From: Ctenosaura bakeri
Taxonomy: Eukaryota > Chordata > Lepidosauria > Squamata > Iguanidae
Reading direction: 5' to 3'
Length of the DNA stretch: 64,000 bases
Assembly (NCBI GenBank): GCA_948474755.1
Contig: CAOLHI010001314.1
Coordinates: 372,001-436,000, forward strand
A model generated the notes under the pieces. That model had not been told where the DNA came from. It worked only from the letters and a program-made list of their open reading frames with translations, and searched no databases. The position numbers were made by a program, and so were the translations under genes. Below, in pieces: positions 45,001 through 60,000 of this stretch. Within the stretch, counting starts at the first letter, position 1; each line of letters starts with the position of its first letter.

Positions 45001-48000
45001 GGGTTTGAATTCTTGCTAGGAAACCCACAGAGTGGAAACCCACAGAGTGACCTTGAGCAAGTCCCACTCTCTCAGCCTCAGAGGAAGGCAAAGGCAACCC
45101 CTCCCCCCCAACAAATCTTGCCAAAGGAACCCTGTGATTGGGTTGCCTTAGAGTCACCATATGTTGGAAATGAATTGAAGGCACACAACAACAACAGCTA
45201 TCTGCTATATGCTGCCCTTGTGCAGTTTAGACCAGAAAGGGAAAACACACTGCTCCAAAATGCATGAGATGGCACAATAGCAGCCATGCCCCAGTACCTA
45301 TGGAGACAACAGCAGTGCTCACTAATTTAAGACAGTGATATTGCACAAATGATGTGGCAGAGTTGCAGAAATACCCTGCCCTCTTCTGTACCAAAATTGG
45401 ATGTAATTCCAGGCCTCCGGAAAAGTTCTTCCTGTGCTGGACATTGATACATGTTACAATTGTAAGATAAGCTCCAGTGGTGGTCAATGATGCAGCAGAT
45501 GATAAACAGAAGATAAACATTCCATCCCTTTTGCTGATGGCACCCAGCATCCCCTGCAACCAATGGCAGAATTGGGCTCCCAAACTATTTTTATCCAGAC
45601 TGTCCCTGGCTGATGAACAAATTCCCTGTTACTGTCTATATAGGGAGCCTGGGCTGGGGTGCACCCCTCCCCAGGCAAGGCAAATGGAAGATGGACTCCC
45701 AAAGATTATGTAATACTGAAACAAGCAACAAAAATCAAAGTGTGCAGTTGTGGCCCATCTCTCCTTGCCACACACACCCCACCAGCATTAGCTTTAAGAA
45801 CTGTGCAAGCAGATTGGTAAATGAAGACAATTCACTCCTCTAGTCCATCTCCAGTTTTTCATATCTTTTCCTGGTCACAAACCACCACAGTAATGAAAAA
45901 AGTATCTAACATGGACGTTAATACGAATTGACTCTTTCATGCCACTGAATAGCTGTTAATATTTAGCCATGATGCTAACAAGGACTGCAAAACCAATCTG
46001 CCTAGTGCCAGACACCCAAATGATTGCACCCCCAAGTCAGCCTGGTAGGAAGATGGCCCATTACATCTCTTCAGGGAAACCCAAGACAATTTGCCTGATT
46101 CAAGGATGCCGTTGCTGGATCATTGTCACAGTGGCTTCCGTTGTGGTGCTTCTACAATATCTAAGAGTTGTAAACATCTCTGCACCCAGAGGTACAGTTC
46201 TGCAGTGCCACCCAACAGTGCTCCTGTTTGTTCTTTTTGGTCACAGCATGTGAAAGGAAGGAAGGACAGTCGGTGTAACACAGACCCTCCCTTGGGAGAA
46301 GGGCTGCCTAGGAGATGCCCAACTATCTGTAGAAAGAGGGTTCAAGACATGCTCAGGGAAGGTAAAAATAGTCTGTCAAGCAGGAAAAGGGAAGGAAATG
46401 GATAGACAACCATCTTCCAGGAGCTCACTCTGTGAGGCAGGGGTTGGCAAGTTTGGAGGGTCTGGGCAAAATTTCCCACCATCCCTGACCTGTTGCAGGT
46501 CCCATCATGTTCTCTCAACGAAGTGAGTGGAAGGTCACTGTTTTAAAAATAGCAACAACAGGGGAAGTGTTTTAGAAGAGAACTATGCTGCCTGGAGGCA
46601 TGATCCTTCCGTTTCTTTAAAAAAGGGGGTGGTGGCAACGGACTGATTTGGGGACCTGAAAAATGACCTTGAGGTCCTTGTGTAGCTTATGGGCCACATG
46701 ATTCCCATTCTGATATAGGGCATGAGATAGGGAAATGTGTCTTCAGACTCTTGTCAAGGCACATGGAATGAGATATGACCTACTTCTTCCATGTTTGACC
46801 AGTCAGTTATATCAGAGATACAAGAGGAAGGTTCTTGGTAGATAGAAAGCGGTTCTCTACCCACATAAGAGGCAGGCATATCATGGGGCTTTTGATTCTC
46901 GCCACCTTTTTTTATTTATTTGGAATATTTATACCCTGCCCTTTAGCCAGAAAGGCTCCTGGGACACATTGCAAATCCTTAATTTGACAGTTCCCTGCCC
47001 TGAGGCTTACAATCTAAATAAGGCAGTAAACATAAGGAAAAGCAAATGGCAGAGGAGGAGGAGATTAAATCTGGCAGATACTGCCCATTTTTCTCTTCTT
47101 CCAAAGCCACAGAAGTGGCAGCTGAAACCGAGGGGATGGCTTTTCATCCACTGCTGGGGCTGAGACACGATGCAGCCTCTATCTTCCCTCTTAGTCTCAT
47201 AAGAGGAGCTGTAGCCTGATGGAACATTCGAGGGAGCAATTCCACTCTGTAAAATCTGGCAAGAGCTCCCGGGCTAGTGAATCTATGGTTGGAGTGTGGT
47301 TTGAAGTAGGGAATGGTTTCTTCCAGAGCTTCCACACTTTGTCACTAAAGTATTTCTATTACTTCAAAAGAATGTTTGACAGCAGGATCCAACCATAATT
47401 CACCCCATGCAGCCATAACAGTTGTGAAATTTAAGTATATTGGTTCTGCTCCTTAGAGAAAGCAGTCTCAGCTGTGGTATTGAATGCAGTTTCTATTGTC
47501 CTGCCTTCTTCATCTCTTAGGCTCTTTGGAGTGGGAGGATGCTATTTGCTTGAACCAGTAAACCACTGTGGTCTTTGCCAAGCTGTGATTATCTCTAATC
47601 TAATATTACAAATTAAACTGGAATATCTGATGAATGCCAAAAGCAAAACTTGCCATGCAAAAGCCAGTGCTAATCAGTGGCTCCTCCATTCCTTTGAGGT
47701 TTATCAGCCAGAAACAGCACAGAGAGCCCCTTTTGAGACGGCAGAACAGACAAAGGAGATTATCACAATGGAAAATGGCATTAGCTTTCAGTGCTGACAA
47801 TTTGGGATCAGAATGAAAGGACTGAATTTATGTGTTTGTTGTAACTCTGATGCTGGGTAGTTGTAATTGGCAGTTCACATCTTCTTAAGAATTATAAAAC
47901 CTTTTCTTGAGTGCCCTGAAACTGTCAGTTTAGAAACACAGTGCCAGGCTGTAGTATGAAAAGCAGAAAAACATGATCAGAACAGTTCACGTTATGAAAA

Positions 48001-51000
48001 CAGTCACTTCTGGTTTGGGGAGGAAAGTAACCTCCTTGGGCCTGAATTGTGGGGTGACGGGAGAAATTACTCCCCGTAGCCTCAGAGGGTGAGAGAGGTG
48101 TTTATCTTCCTTTTTAAATAACAGGTTTTTAAAAAATTGCAAAGGTTTGGGGTTTGGGATGTGGTTCTCCCACATTTGATGGGGGGCACGAGTGGGGCTA
48201 GTCATTAAGGTGGGCCTAATCATAAAGTCATAGTTTGAGGAATACAACTATAATAAATTAGGATAAATTATAACTATAGCTTTTCGTCTGCCAGTCTTTC
48301 CATCACAGAAATGAGAGTACTAAGGACACAGAAAACAAAAGCATACAGCATAAAACATTGGCTGCCTGTACACTTTTAACCTGGTGAAATATGAACAGAG
48401 AAGCACGTTAGATTTGCACAACAGACTGATGTGTTATGATCCCAACTCAGCCAGAAAGGAAAGTGGCTGACTTTGGGTCAGTCCATACATTACACTGAGC
48501 TAATCTTGGGTAGCAGTCCTGATGTGGAAGGGAACAGAGTGAAGCGGGAATGACAGGCTGCTGGAGAGAGAAGACTGAATGTGTGATGCATTAGGACCGT
48601 CAAAGTAGACAGAAAAGGAGATAAGAGATTCTGAGAAAAACAGTGGCAGCATTTATTTCTTTTAGCATTTACATGTAATTACTTTTTATCGTTATCATCG
48701 TTACTTATTTATTCATCTGCATGCCATCAGCATATGTAGCACTTCATCTGAATGATTTACAGTTGTTAATTTGACTGTTACCTAATTCTTACCTTATACT
48801 CTATGCATTCTGCATTCTCTATAAATACTCGGATTCTGTGATTTGTAAAATAAAACTTATTCCTGCTTTTAAAAGGAATTGGAGGGCACTTTTTGTTCAA
48901 ACAGAACCCCAGGGATAGGGTTTGAACCCCTGCCAACGTATTTTAATTTTACACTTGGCTTACCAGTCCCAATACGGAGAAAGCACTGGGCACCTCCACA
49001 CAGCCCTGTTTTTTCTCTTTTGTGTGCCTTCGGTTTTGTGAGTGGTAAAGCTCATGAGAGTAGCAAGCCAAGACTGATTGTGTAAACATATGTTTTTTCC
49101 GTGACATGCAGTTCCGGAACTATCAGTAACCACTTCTAAACAAGCCAAAATTCATAAGCCAACATGAGACTTGGACTTAAAACTGCTTTCCGTTTTGACT
49201 ATCCTAGAAGGATTTAATCATAGCTCCTGGTTGGCTGAATAACAAGATGGACGTGAAGGTTACGTGCCAGATCCTAGTTTGTTTTCTTGCTTACAGAAAG
49301 GAAGGAACGAAGTGAAAGCAGGCATACTACATTCCTACACACACTTGTGCATTCCTTGCTTTAATCCAGAAGATTTGGTTTCCAATTGCATGGGAATGTG
49401 GCCAAGCTCTAAGTCTAGTATGAATTAACTGCTTGCCCCAAAGGCAAAAGAACTCTTCATTCAAGAGATAAGAAATGACAAGTGCCTCTTGCAAAGAGTG
49501 AATAATACTCAAAACGCCTACGGCACAATAAGGAATTGGAAAATACTTGCCAATGAAAAACTTTCTTCAGCATTTTGAGACTCTTTCGTGTGCTTTTTTT
49601 AGAACTGGAGAAATAGAAGAACATAAGTATAATAATGGCAATAGCAGCCCATTTCTTCCCCTTTTGAACTTTTATTTAATTGATATACAGTCCACATTTC
49701 TCTTAACGTTGCTTCTCCAAGTGGCTCACAAGTAGATTAACTAGGAAAAAAAAAGTATAAACAAGAACAGAAAGATTATAATTTTACAACACAATTAAAA
49801 AAGCACAACAATAAAGAAATAATATACCACCCACCCAGCAGAAACCATGTCCTCAGGGTGCAAAGTCACCCTGTGTGCAACTTTCTTTGCTGGCAAAATA
49901 ATAACAGTTGGCTAGTTCTTTGTAGAAGCAGCAAAACAAGGCAGAATATCAGTGAAAGATATACAGGATGACTCCATTTTTTTCTTTTTCTTCTTCTCTT
50001 TTCCTTTTTTTTGTGGGGGGGGCTTTCTTTTTATTTTTTTACATTTAGTTTTCTGTAACTCTGTAATTCTTCATAACTTTTAATGTATTTTAGAAAATTC
50101 TTTTTAAACACAATTATTTTTTAAAAAAATGTCTCCAAATTCTGCATAGTGTCCCAGAAGTTCATTGCAGAAAAGCCACGAAACACATGCTTTTATAACA
50201 CAAACCTAAATTTATCTAGCACATAGTTAAAAGAGCAGATTTGCCGGCACAGACTATAGTGGTGCCTACCACCTTGGATAGCTTAAAAAAGGAATTAGGC
50301 AAATTCATGGAAAATAGGGCTGTACATTACTTTCATCAGTAGCAGCAATATGCCTCTGGATACTGTTTTTGTTGTTGTTCTTGTGTGCCTTCAAGTCATT
50401 TCTGACTTACAGCAACCCTAAAGTGAACCTATCACAGGTTTTTCTGGGGCTGAGAGTGTGTGATGTGCCCAAAGTCACCTAGTGGATTTCCACAGCTGAA
50501 CAGGGAATCAAACCCTGGTCTCCAGGGTTTGTAGTATAGCCCTCAGACCACTACATGACACTGACTCTCCTCTGAATACTAGTTGACAGGAAGATGGTGT
50601 TGTGTTTGTATCCCAAAAATTACAGGTTACACTTTTCCCAGACCCATCTCATTGGCCACTGTGGGAAACAGGACTTTGAACTAGACAGACCTGATCCAGT
50701 ATAGACCTTAGTGTGTTCATAAATTTTATAGTGTTGCCTCTTCAATCACAAGCTGTTTCTGTTTCAGGAGATTGAGAAGTGGGATCTAGACAAAGTTCTG
50801 CAGGACCTAGAGAAGCAAAGTGATGATACAGGTTGGACGAGAGAACCTGCTTTTCCTTCAATGTACCATGGTAAATTAGGAGGCATAATTTGTATTTGCT
50901 GGATGCTGAAATACTGTAGAGGATCTATGAGGACACAAACCAGATTTCAAAAAGCAAGCTCAAAAATTATTCCAGATTTAAATCCTAATCTTCCTGGTTA

Positions 51001-54000
51001 TAACACTTAACTGTCAAGTCCTCTGTACAGGAATTCAAAGTCAAAAGAGGTTAAATAGGGATATATATGTAATTTACTGTAAGCCAATAAAAAAAAATCC
51101 ATACCTCTTTTCTTCGTGGGAGGATGTGAAAAACTGGAAAATGGAAAGCTGTCAAACAAGCACCGTCATTGTGAACAAAGAAACAGGAACAGGTGGATTT
51201 GTTCTTTCCAAAAATACCCAGTTTAATAGCCTGAAGCCAGAAGCTCCTTTCTCATGTTTTATTTACTCTTTTTTCTTCATAATTCTGTAATAATGGCTGC
51301 CAGTCCTCTTATTTACTCCATCCCAATGTATGCACTTACTCCAGCTGGAATCATATTTATCCTTTTACTGTTTGTTTTCTTCACTTGGCTATGTAAACAT
51401 TTATGGGGACAAGGTGGGTAAAAGCAAAAACAGCAACTGCTCCCAGCAGCCTTCCCTGACTTGGTACCTTCCATATGTGTTGGGCTTTAACTCTCATCAT
51501 GCCTAGTTGAGGTCCATGTTGGCTGATAATGTCAGAAGCTATAATCAAGCAAATGTGAAGGACACCAATTTAGTCACCTTACACTATTCTGGTTCTGTCG
51601 TAACTGGAGAAATGCCATTTCTCAGCAAGGTTCTCTTCTCTCTACACCACCAGAAAACTCCAGGGCTATGTCACAAGCAAAGCTCATGGGAAAGCTGGAA
51701 GAGTTATCCCTCAAGCAGTCAAGGGCATTTTTTGCACATCGCAGAAGATGTCTTGCCAAGGTCCCACACTTTAGCGAGTGCCAGGGGGATGGGAGGTAGG
51801 TCAGAGTTTGCTTTTATGTTCGTCTGTTGTTGGTTTTTATAAATGTCTAGGAAACAGTTATGCCATAAGGCTGAGTTCAATCTTTTTTTCCTTGCACTTA
51901 GAAAGTACTTTCCCATTTAGTGTTGTGATAGCCATGCTAGACTACAATCGTGTTCAAGCTCGCTAGATGTTTCTGAGCTAGTCGCTTTCTCAGCTTGAAT
52001 TAAATGAAACAGGAAAAACCATGTACATTGAATTGAGCTCCTTGGAGGAAAGGTGGGAAATAAATAGGAATAAACAATTGCCATGTCCAAATGGGCATAG
52101 ACACTACATCTGTTGTCTTTGGAAGACATGGAATGATTCCCATTTCTTTAGTCAACTCATGAAATAAGCAATCTGTAAGGTGCCGAAGGAGCTTTTGAGC
52201 CGGCACCTGCAACAGCCAATCTCCAATGCTACTGCCTTCCTGTGCTACTGCCAGGTTGGCATACTGAGCTTTTGGGAAAGGGTGAATAAGACATGGGCCT
52301 TGGGCAGCATACACTCCCCACACCCATTTCTGTGCCCCCGACACACCTCCCTCCACTGCCTAGGGTGTTAATAACAAGGAGAATCATGGTCCTTGACACC
52401 TCCAAGAGTGACAGTTCTCTTCTAAAGCAAGATATGAGACTTTGCATTAGGCCAAGTGGAAGGTATGGGTGAAAAGGTTGGGGTGTGTGTGTTTTGTTTT
52501 TTGTTTTCTTAGTAGACCTACTGGTCACTTCCCATTAAAAAAAAATATGTCATATTTTTGGGCAGGAGAGGGATCAAGATTGGCCCAGGAACCATTCCTG
52601 CCTTAGAAGGAAAGGTGTCCCCTCATCTGCCATCTTAGTCTGAACAATCCCAGTCTTACAAAGCTTACCAGCCTGAGCAAATAGTCTCAAGGGTGATGGT
52701 TCTGTTTACTCTCTCGCACTGAGGTTTACCTTGAGTTGGGGCTTCTTTCTGCTTTTGCATCTGACACTGTCAACCATCAGTTACTGTCTTGGAACTCAAC
52801 CCTCTGCTTGAGCCTAACTCCACATTTTCCTCTGTCCCTTCAATCCTGAGCTTCCTGATTTGGTGCTGGACCCCCAGCCTATCACTAACTATGTGTGTGG
52901 CCTGTGCCTGCCATTAGTTTTAACCAGCATATCCAATGATATGGGATTGGGGGATTTCAGTCCAAAAAAATACAGAGCTCAACAGCTGCCCATCCATGCC
53001 TCCAGAATATATCTAGGACCACATCTGTTGCACTTCCAGTCCATGTCTTCCCACACCAGACCCCACTCTTGGAGCCAGGCCAGGGTATGACACAGCTTTG
53101 TTTATTGATATTTGGCACATCTACCCTGCACTTTGAAGCCACTCTGTGATTACTGACCTCAACATAGGGTTAAGCTTGATTTAACAAAGTAAGATTTACA
53201 TTTCAGTAAACATTAAAAAACTGGACTATAATCCTATTTTCATTGTCATGACATTTCCCACATTCCCTCTCCCCAAAAGGAAAGACTCTTGAGAAGTTCT
53301 TGTTTTGTAAAAACACTGAGAATCTTTAGTTGGAACTTCCTAGCTTTTTTAACATATTGCAGCTGCCACTGTTTATTAATTGTTGGGAGCAATGTCAACT
53401 GAGGTTTGAAACTGATTTAAATTTGCAGTGCAGGCATGGCTTTTATGGAGAAGACATTACAGGAAATGCCTTCTTTACTGGTGTACAAAACCAATACGGG
53501 GAAATGGTTGTAAAAGCAGTCCTAATGATAATGAAATGTATTTTGTGCCTGATTTTATGAAGATGGATAATCCACTGACACAGTGATTTATATTCTCAGA
53601 GATGTTCCCATTCTGGCATCACTGACAAATGGAGAAGGCCTGAGTCCAGCAGAACTGCAGTGGGCCCCAGAACCACCAACTGTGTATATTGATTTAAGAG
53701 AAACAGTTTCACAGAAGCCTGAATTGGTAGCTGATGCGGAGGAAAGGTAATTTCCTGTACCTGATATGGGAGATGTTCGTGGAACTAGAGGTGGCTAAAA
53801 AGCAAAAGTAACCTTTGTACTCACTATGAAGATCTGAAAACTGAAATGAAGGAGAAGGTGAAAATCCTCATTTTGTTCATGTGAGATGTTTTAATTCTAC
53901 CCTCTGATACAGCACCAACCTGAAGGGGGATGGGGGCTTGCAGTTATGGATTTGTGATGCTGGAACTGCCTTTGTTTTAAAAAGATGGTGTAGATGCTTG

Positions 54001-57000
54001 GGAGAGCACATGCATAGGGTGAAAGAAAGTCTCATGTCCAGTTCTTAGAGCCTCCAGGTGAAAGACACAAAAACAGATAACAGGAAAGATGTCTGGGAAC
54101 TGAGTCCTTTGACAGCCACTATGTCTGGAGCCCATCTGAGTCCAGAGCTTGGGTATATACACTCCAGATCACTCCCAAAATCTCCCAACCAAGAAAATAA
54201 TGTTAATATTTCCAGTCTCTGGATCAATGTAGTTTTATTGCTTGAATAGAGCAGTTAGCTTAGTTTTAGCTACATCAATCATATTAAGTGAAAGAAGGTT
54301 GGCTGCCATTTGTCCATACATTTCAGTCCTGAAGTAGTAACATAACCTAGAACTGTCATCAGAAACTGGATTATCTACTTTGAAATTGGGGCTGATGGCT
54401 TGATTGGATTGTCTGGACTATTCATTTGGACTGGTTAAGTCCTGATCTTGGTGGATTTTATGTTTCTGATGGTTTCCATGTATGTCTGATTTTATGTGAC
54501 TGTGGCTTTTTTAAAACAGGCCCTTGCCTTTTGCTTTAGTGGTTCTTTTTCAGTCATCTCCCCACACTTTGTGTTTTCCTGGTATGAGGCAACCTCATTG
54601 TCCTTTGCCAGCTTTGCAGCACTTCTTTCTCTTCATATGAGAAAGATGTCAGATACAGTCAAACCCTTTGATTTCCAGTGGAAGAATTAAGTAGGAAATG
54701 GCTGTGAGCTTTAATCACTTCAGATGAAAGATGAATGAATTAGAACATTTGTTGGCAAATCAGCGGGGGCAGGATTCTTTTAATCAGTTAAGGAGATATT
54801 TAATTTCCAAGACCATTTTGATTCTCATGCATTACTGTCATAGAAAGTGAAAAAGAAACATTAAGTGCAGTTTTCTACTAGAGATGAATGGTACATGGTG
54901 CAAGATGTTTTACCCTTCCTTCATTTTTGCGGAAAGGGATAATGTGAAAATTGCTTAAATGGAATTGTCTTAATTATTCCATTTAAATACATTTTCATGT
55001 CATCTTTTACAGTCCTTTTCTTAACCCTACCTTATATCGTTGTCCTCCAGTGGCGATCCTGGAAGCAGCTCTGTCAGGAAGGGAGCATGACAGAAATGCT
55101 CCCCTCCACACCAGGCTGGATCCCTGTGGAAGGGAGTGCGATGGACATGTCTCTTCCTTCTGCAGCACCGCTGGGCACCTTCCCATGCTGTGCTGGGGCA
55201 GGAATCACCCCCATTGCGCTTTTGCGCCTTCCACAGGGCTGGTAAGTGTGGCAGCATTGCACGATTGGGTGTCACTGACAGGGAAAACTCATCAATGATT
55301 TAATCCGCGATCGCGCCATCTGGCAACAAGAGAGGATGGGACAGCGACGATGTCATGTAGAAGCACTGTTGCAGTCCTGCTCCTCTTGTATCGCCATCAC
55401 AGGATGACAACTATCTGTGGAAAAGGCTTCAGTATAGTTAGATGGAAGGTTAAAACAACTTGCATAAGCCCTGAAATGGTTCAATTGGTTGATAGTGTAG
55501 AAAACAGTCTTCATAAATCTGGGTTGGACAAGTGGACAGCCCAAATAATTTGCTTGTCCTGGACCTCAAAGGTTCTATTTCAGCCACCTCCTTTTCCCCA
55601 TTATTGGATTGGGGGAAATCTTGTTGCAGAGGAACGGTGCCCCAGCCAGAAATGTGCGTCCAATATGGCATAAACTGAACGTTTTCATTTCTGGGTGGGG
55701 GGGAACTGAGGGCTTATCCAGATTTGTGGTTTGTAGTAATGTACATCACACCACTGGATGTTGTTTCTTAACATTTCTTATTGCTTTTCATATCCAAACA
55801 CTCTCTTGCCTCAAAAAAGAAAAACTTCAATAGCAAGTCAGCACACTGAAGTTAATTTGGATGTGCCGCCTGTGACTTTTGTTTCCAGATGTGTTGCATA
55901 ACGTGTTTCTCCCCTACTGACTCCTCAGTTTTCTAAAAACAGTTCCTTAATTATGCAATACTGGTAAAGTGTAATGGTGTTATTGGTGGGTTTTCCTTGG
56001 GGATTAATGGGGATTATTCTCCCATTTCATAATACTCCTTCCGTAGACCGTCTCCTCTAGTGCCTCAGTTCACATATGGAGAGAATGAGCTTGAGCGAGT
56101 GGGTAATTTTGCTTCCAGGAAGCAAACACACAAATAGTGCCTTTACAATTTACCACTATTGTACCATAACTCTAATTTTTTTTAAAAAAATCTTGTAGCA
56201 ATGCAGAAGCAATAGACTCCTTTGCTAGGAGAATTCATCCCCAATATGCTTAATGCTATTCAATCTGAGGAAGTGATGCTCAGTGAAGTTCCCTCCTCCT
56301 GTTTCTAGTCTTGCAGCTTGAAATGGACTAGTATTCTAGGGATGGGGGCCAGTTTGAGCTTTCCCAGCACAAGAGCCTACTGCTAAGGTTCTAGACACAG
56401 TTTTGTATTTAAAATAATAATAACAAAAACATTTAAAAATGATTTTTCAGAATGGGAAAGGAAAGGAAATAGGGCAGAAATATCCTGAATACGGAGTTGA
56501 GATTTGAGGGGTTGCGGTCACGCCTAACGATGGCAAAGTGCATCAGTTTGTTTGTTTTTAAATTCTTCACCTTTCAAGTGGAAACAAAATACTTCCGAAT
56601 ACCTGGGAAAAGGAGACGAAATAACACACAAAATTGCCTGAGTGGTAAAATTAGGGATGGGCTAACCGAATCCTCAGATCCTCAAATCCTCGGCCAGGAT
56701 TCGAGATTTGCAGATCTGAATCCCCGCGCCAAAATAGGTGAATTGAATCTTTCAAATCCACACCCCCACCCGCCCGCCCATCCACCGCTAGCACGATCCT
56801 GACTGGGATCCTGAAATTTTTCCTGAAAGTGGAAAACTAGTATTTAGCTTGTTTTTCATTAAACAAAGATGTCAAATTCTGCTTCAAGAACACTTTTCAG
56901 TAGAGATGCTTTCTTTTCCTTGCTTTTTAAATCCTTTTTTAAAAAAAGATTCAAAAGATTTGAGATTTGTGAGATTTGTGGATTCCCAGAACCTTCCAGG

Positions 57001-60000
57001 GAGTTGGATCCAGATTTAGAAAATTTTGGATTCATCCCGTCCCTAGGTAAAATGTCATTTGGCTCTTTAAAAAAAAAAAAGGCAGGACATACAGCAACAA
57101 ATGCTGCTACCACCAGACATTTTTCCCCATCCAGAAGAGCCATGAGATGCCCATAGCCTTCTATTGTATCAGCCTTTTTTTTTCCCCAATGAAAATGGCA
57201 ATATCAAATTACGGTCCTCCCTCCACATTTGCGGGTTTGACGTTTGTAAATTTGAATATTTGCAAGCATGCATGCTTCCCCCACCTGCAGTTCTCCTCCC
57301 CCCTTCGCATACATTTTTCCCCAGCACGGAGATCTCGCACTGAGGCAAAATGGAAGGGAATGGGGTGAGTGGAGGCTCCAAAGAGCTTTCTTTTCCTCCT
57401 CCAGAGTTTCCCATGCATTTTTCCCCTTCCCATGTATTTTGCCCCAGCACAGAGAAAATGGATGGGAAGAGGAGGAGGAAAGGAAGGCTCTTTGAAACCT
57501 TCCTCCCACCCCATTCCCTTCCATTTTGCATGTGAAAGGGAAGCAGGGGAGCCCTGGCAGGGAATGGGAAGGGGAGCAGATGGATGAGTTATTTGTGATT
57601 TTTCCCCTATGCCCCGAACCCTCACAAATATGGAGGGAGGACTGTAATCCAAAGTCTCTACCATGCCCATCCCATCACTGGGGCTGCCTTTAAATTTGTA
57701 ATTAGCCTTCTCTTTATCTGAAATGCTGTAAGAGCTCCTAAATGAGATGCTTGCTAGATGAAGCCACGCTGTGACTCTGCTCCCTTCTACAGAGCTGAAC
57801 CATTCTGACAAAGGAACCCAGGGGAGCTGATTGTTTGTTTTCATCTTGAGACTGAAGGATTTCCAGCTTCATCAGAACAGCGAAAGGAGCTATAATAGGC
57901 CCAAGGACTATATTAATCAAGAGTTAAAAGAGGAGGCTACTGTAGCGCGTTGGGAAAGTGACTTAATTAGACTGACTCTTATAAAAGATCATCATAAACA
58001 ATGAAGATCAAGCAGTTGTTTGTGCGCTTGTGTGCAGTTCTCTTGGGAGAGAAATATTGCAAGGCAGATCTAATTGTCTAAACACTTCTTTCTGAGCAGA
58101 AAAGGCACAGGGTACTCCATTGTGGGCCTGACAACATCAAATTGTGTGCTGTATTAGGCAGTAGCAGAATAAGCTTATGCCAAATAAATATTTGCCATGA
58201 TTGCTGGTCATTATGGGGCAGTTTAAGTGGAGATGTAAACAGGAGTGGATAAAGTGTGCCATGTTGTGGGGGCAAGGTTCCCCAGCAACCCTCCCCAATA
58301 TTGAGAAAAGGCTGTTCTGGGTGGTCCCTAATGCCTCCTACAGGACATGGGGATAACTTTGCCATTTTAGGCTAACAAGAGTCCTTTTAAAAACAGTAAG
58401 TGAGCCACTGGGCCACATCCTATTTTAAAATAAAAATTAGTCCTGGGCCAAAACCAGTCCAGGGTTATTAAAAATATGGTGAAATTGTCACTAAGGGACA
58501 TTTGGGGGCAGACTTTTTATGAAAAAAAAAAAAAAAAAGGTGGAGGAGATCAGTGGGAAAGGGGCCCCAAGGTCACCTGGGGAGCTGTGCGGCTCTCTGT
58601 GACAAAACTCCATCCCCACGCTGGCCCCACAGTTCCTGCCCTTGGACTCCTACCTCTTACCTTGCCCTGTTACCCTCAAGATCCCTCCCTGTATTTGATA
58701 CTCAGATACTCAAGGTGATCTACTGTAGACAAGTGGCTGTGTTGATCAGTGGGGTTCCGTGTGGCAAGTGCAACCACTCTCCTTATCAGTTCTTAAATGG
58801 AACAGCTTTATCGAAAATAAAACATGTAAAGATTTATTCTAAAACAGTAAGTTAAACAAGAAATCCTGGACTCTTTCCATCACTCACCCTTCCTCAAACC
58901 CTATTCAGATCTTCTCTGGCCATTTCCGCACTAGACTGTCATAGCGCTATTATTCCACTTTCAACATCCTATGGAATCCTGGAGTTTGCAGTTTAGGGAG
59001 GGGCCTTAACAGCCTCCCATCCAAGTACCTCCCCTTTGAGCCCCTCCAATCGTAAACCCCAGGATTCCGTAGGATGTTGAAAGTGGAATAATAGCACTAT
59101 AACAATCTAGTGCGGAAATGACCTCTGTCTGTCCTATTTCTCTTCCCTATCTGACTGCTGTCTGACTCTTTACTGACGAGTCTCTAGTTTTCATCCTGCT
59201 CTCACCGCCAGTTCCCCTTCACAACATCCCTTAAGCTGTGTTTGGCTGGCTCCAACCGGGCTTGTCCGGCTTTTCTCTTCCCACCCTTCAACCTCTAACA
59301 GTTGCCCACTTCTGCTCCAAACCATGATATAACATACAATATGTGGTGCAGGCAGGAACTGTAAAGCCAGATTCAGTTTCACTTTCCCCAGTTCTTGGCT
59401 TATTGATAGACCCAAACCTAGAATTGTGATTTAGCAGGAAGGATAATCAATTGTTACACAGTCCAAACAAAATCTGGATTGTTTTGCTGGCTTAGAAAAC
59501 TGTCCATCAACTACTAGCAATAACATTTTGTGATACGGCCTGTTTCATCCATGGGACGAATAATAGCTACATCTGTTTGTATTGCAGGAACATAGGAGGC
59601 AGCGTTATATCAAACCAGACACTGAGTACCCTACTCAGTGTTTGCATGGATGCACCACAACTCCCACACTTCTCAAATAGGATTTCTCCCCGGTGGTTTT
59701 CAGGGATTTGCTCATGGATGTTTTACATGCGAAGCCTGTTCCTTGGACACTGGATAGTGTTTCTTCCTTCAAATATCTGAATATCTGTTCCAGAAATGGT
59801 TCTGTAACTCCCTGAAACCCAACGAAATTGGTAACAAGTACTCCAGTCTAGAATACAATTGTTGCACTAGTGAATATAAAATGCCAGGTTCTGTTTGGTG
59901 GTTTCCCAAGTTTATATAGCACCCCCCCCCATTTTGAAAGGTTGAAATGCCTCTCCTAAGGCTTACTTACTGGCCGTAAGAGCATGAAGGCAAAATACAC

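Noticed and set aside
45227..45583. Minus-strand ORF of 118 codons with hydrophobic stretches
   Set aside because: No known membrane family, no splice or promoter context and a stop close upstream; judged a chance frame in a DNAAF8 intron.
57169..57844. Minus-strand ORF of 211 codons, the longest in the window
   Set aside because: Two thirds of it coincides with the Tigger-like element 57210-57646; Pro/Ser/Gly-rich low complexity.
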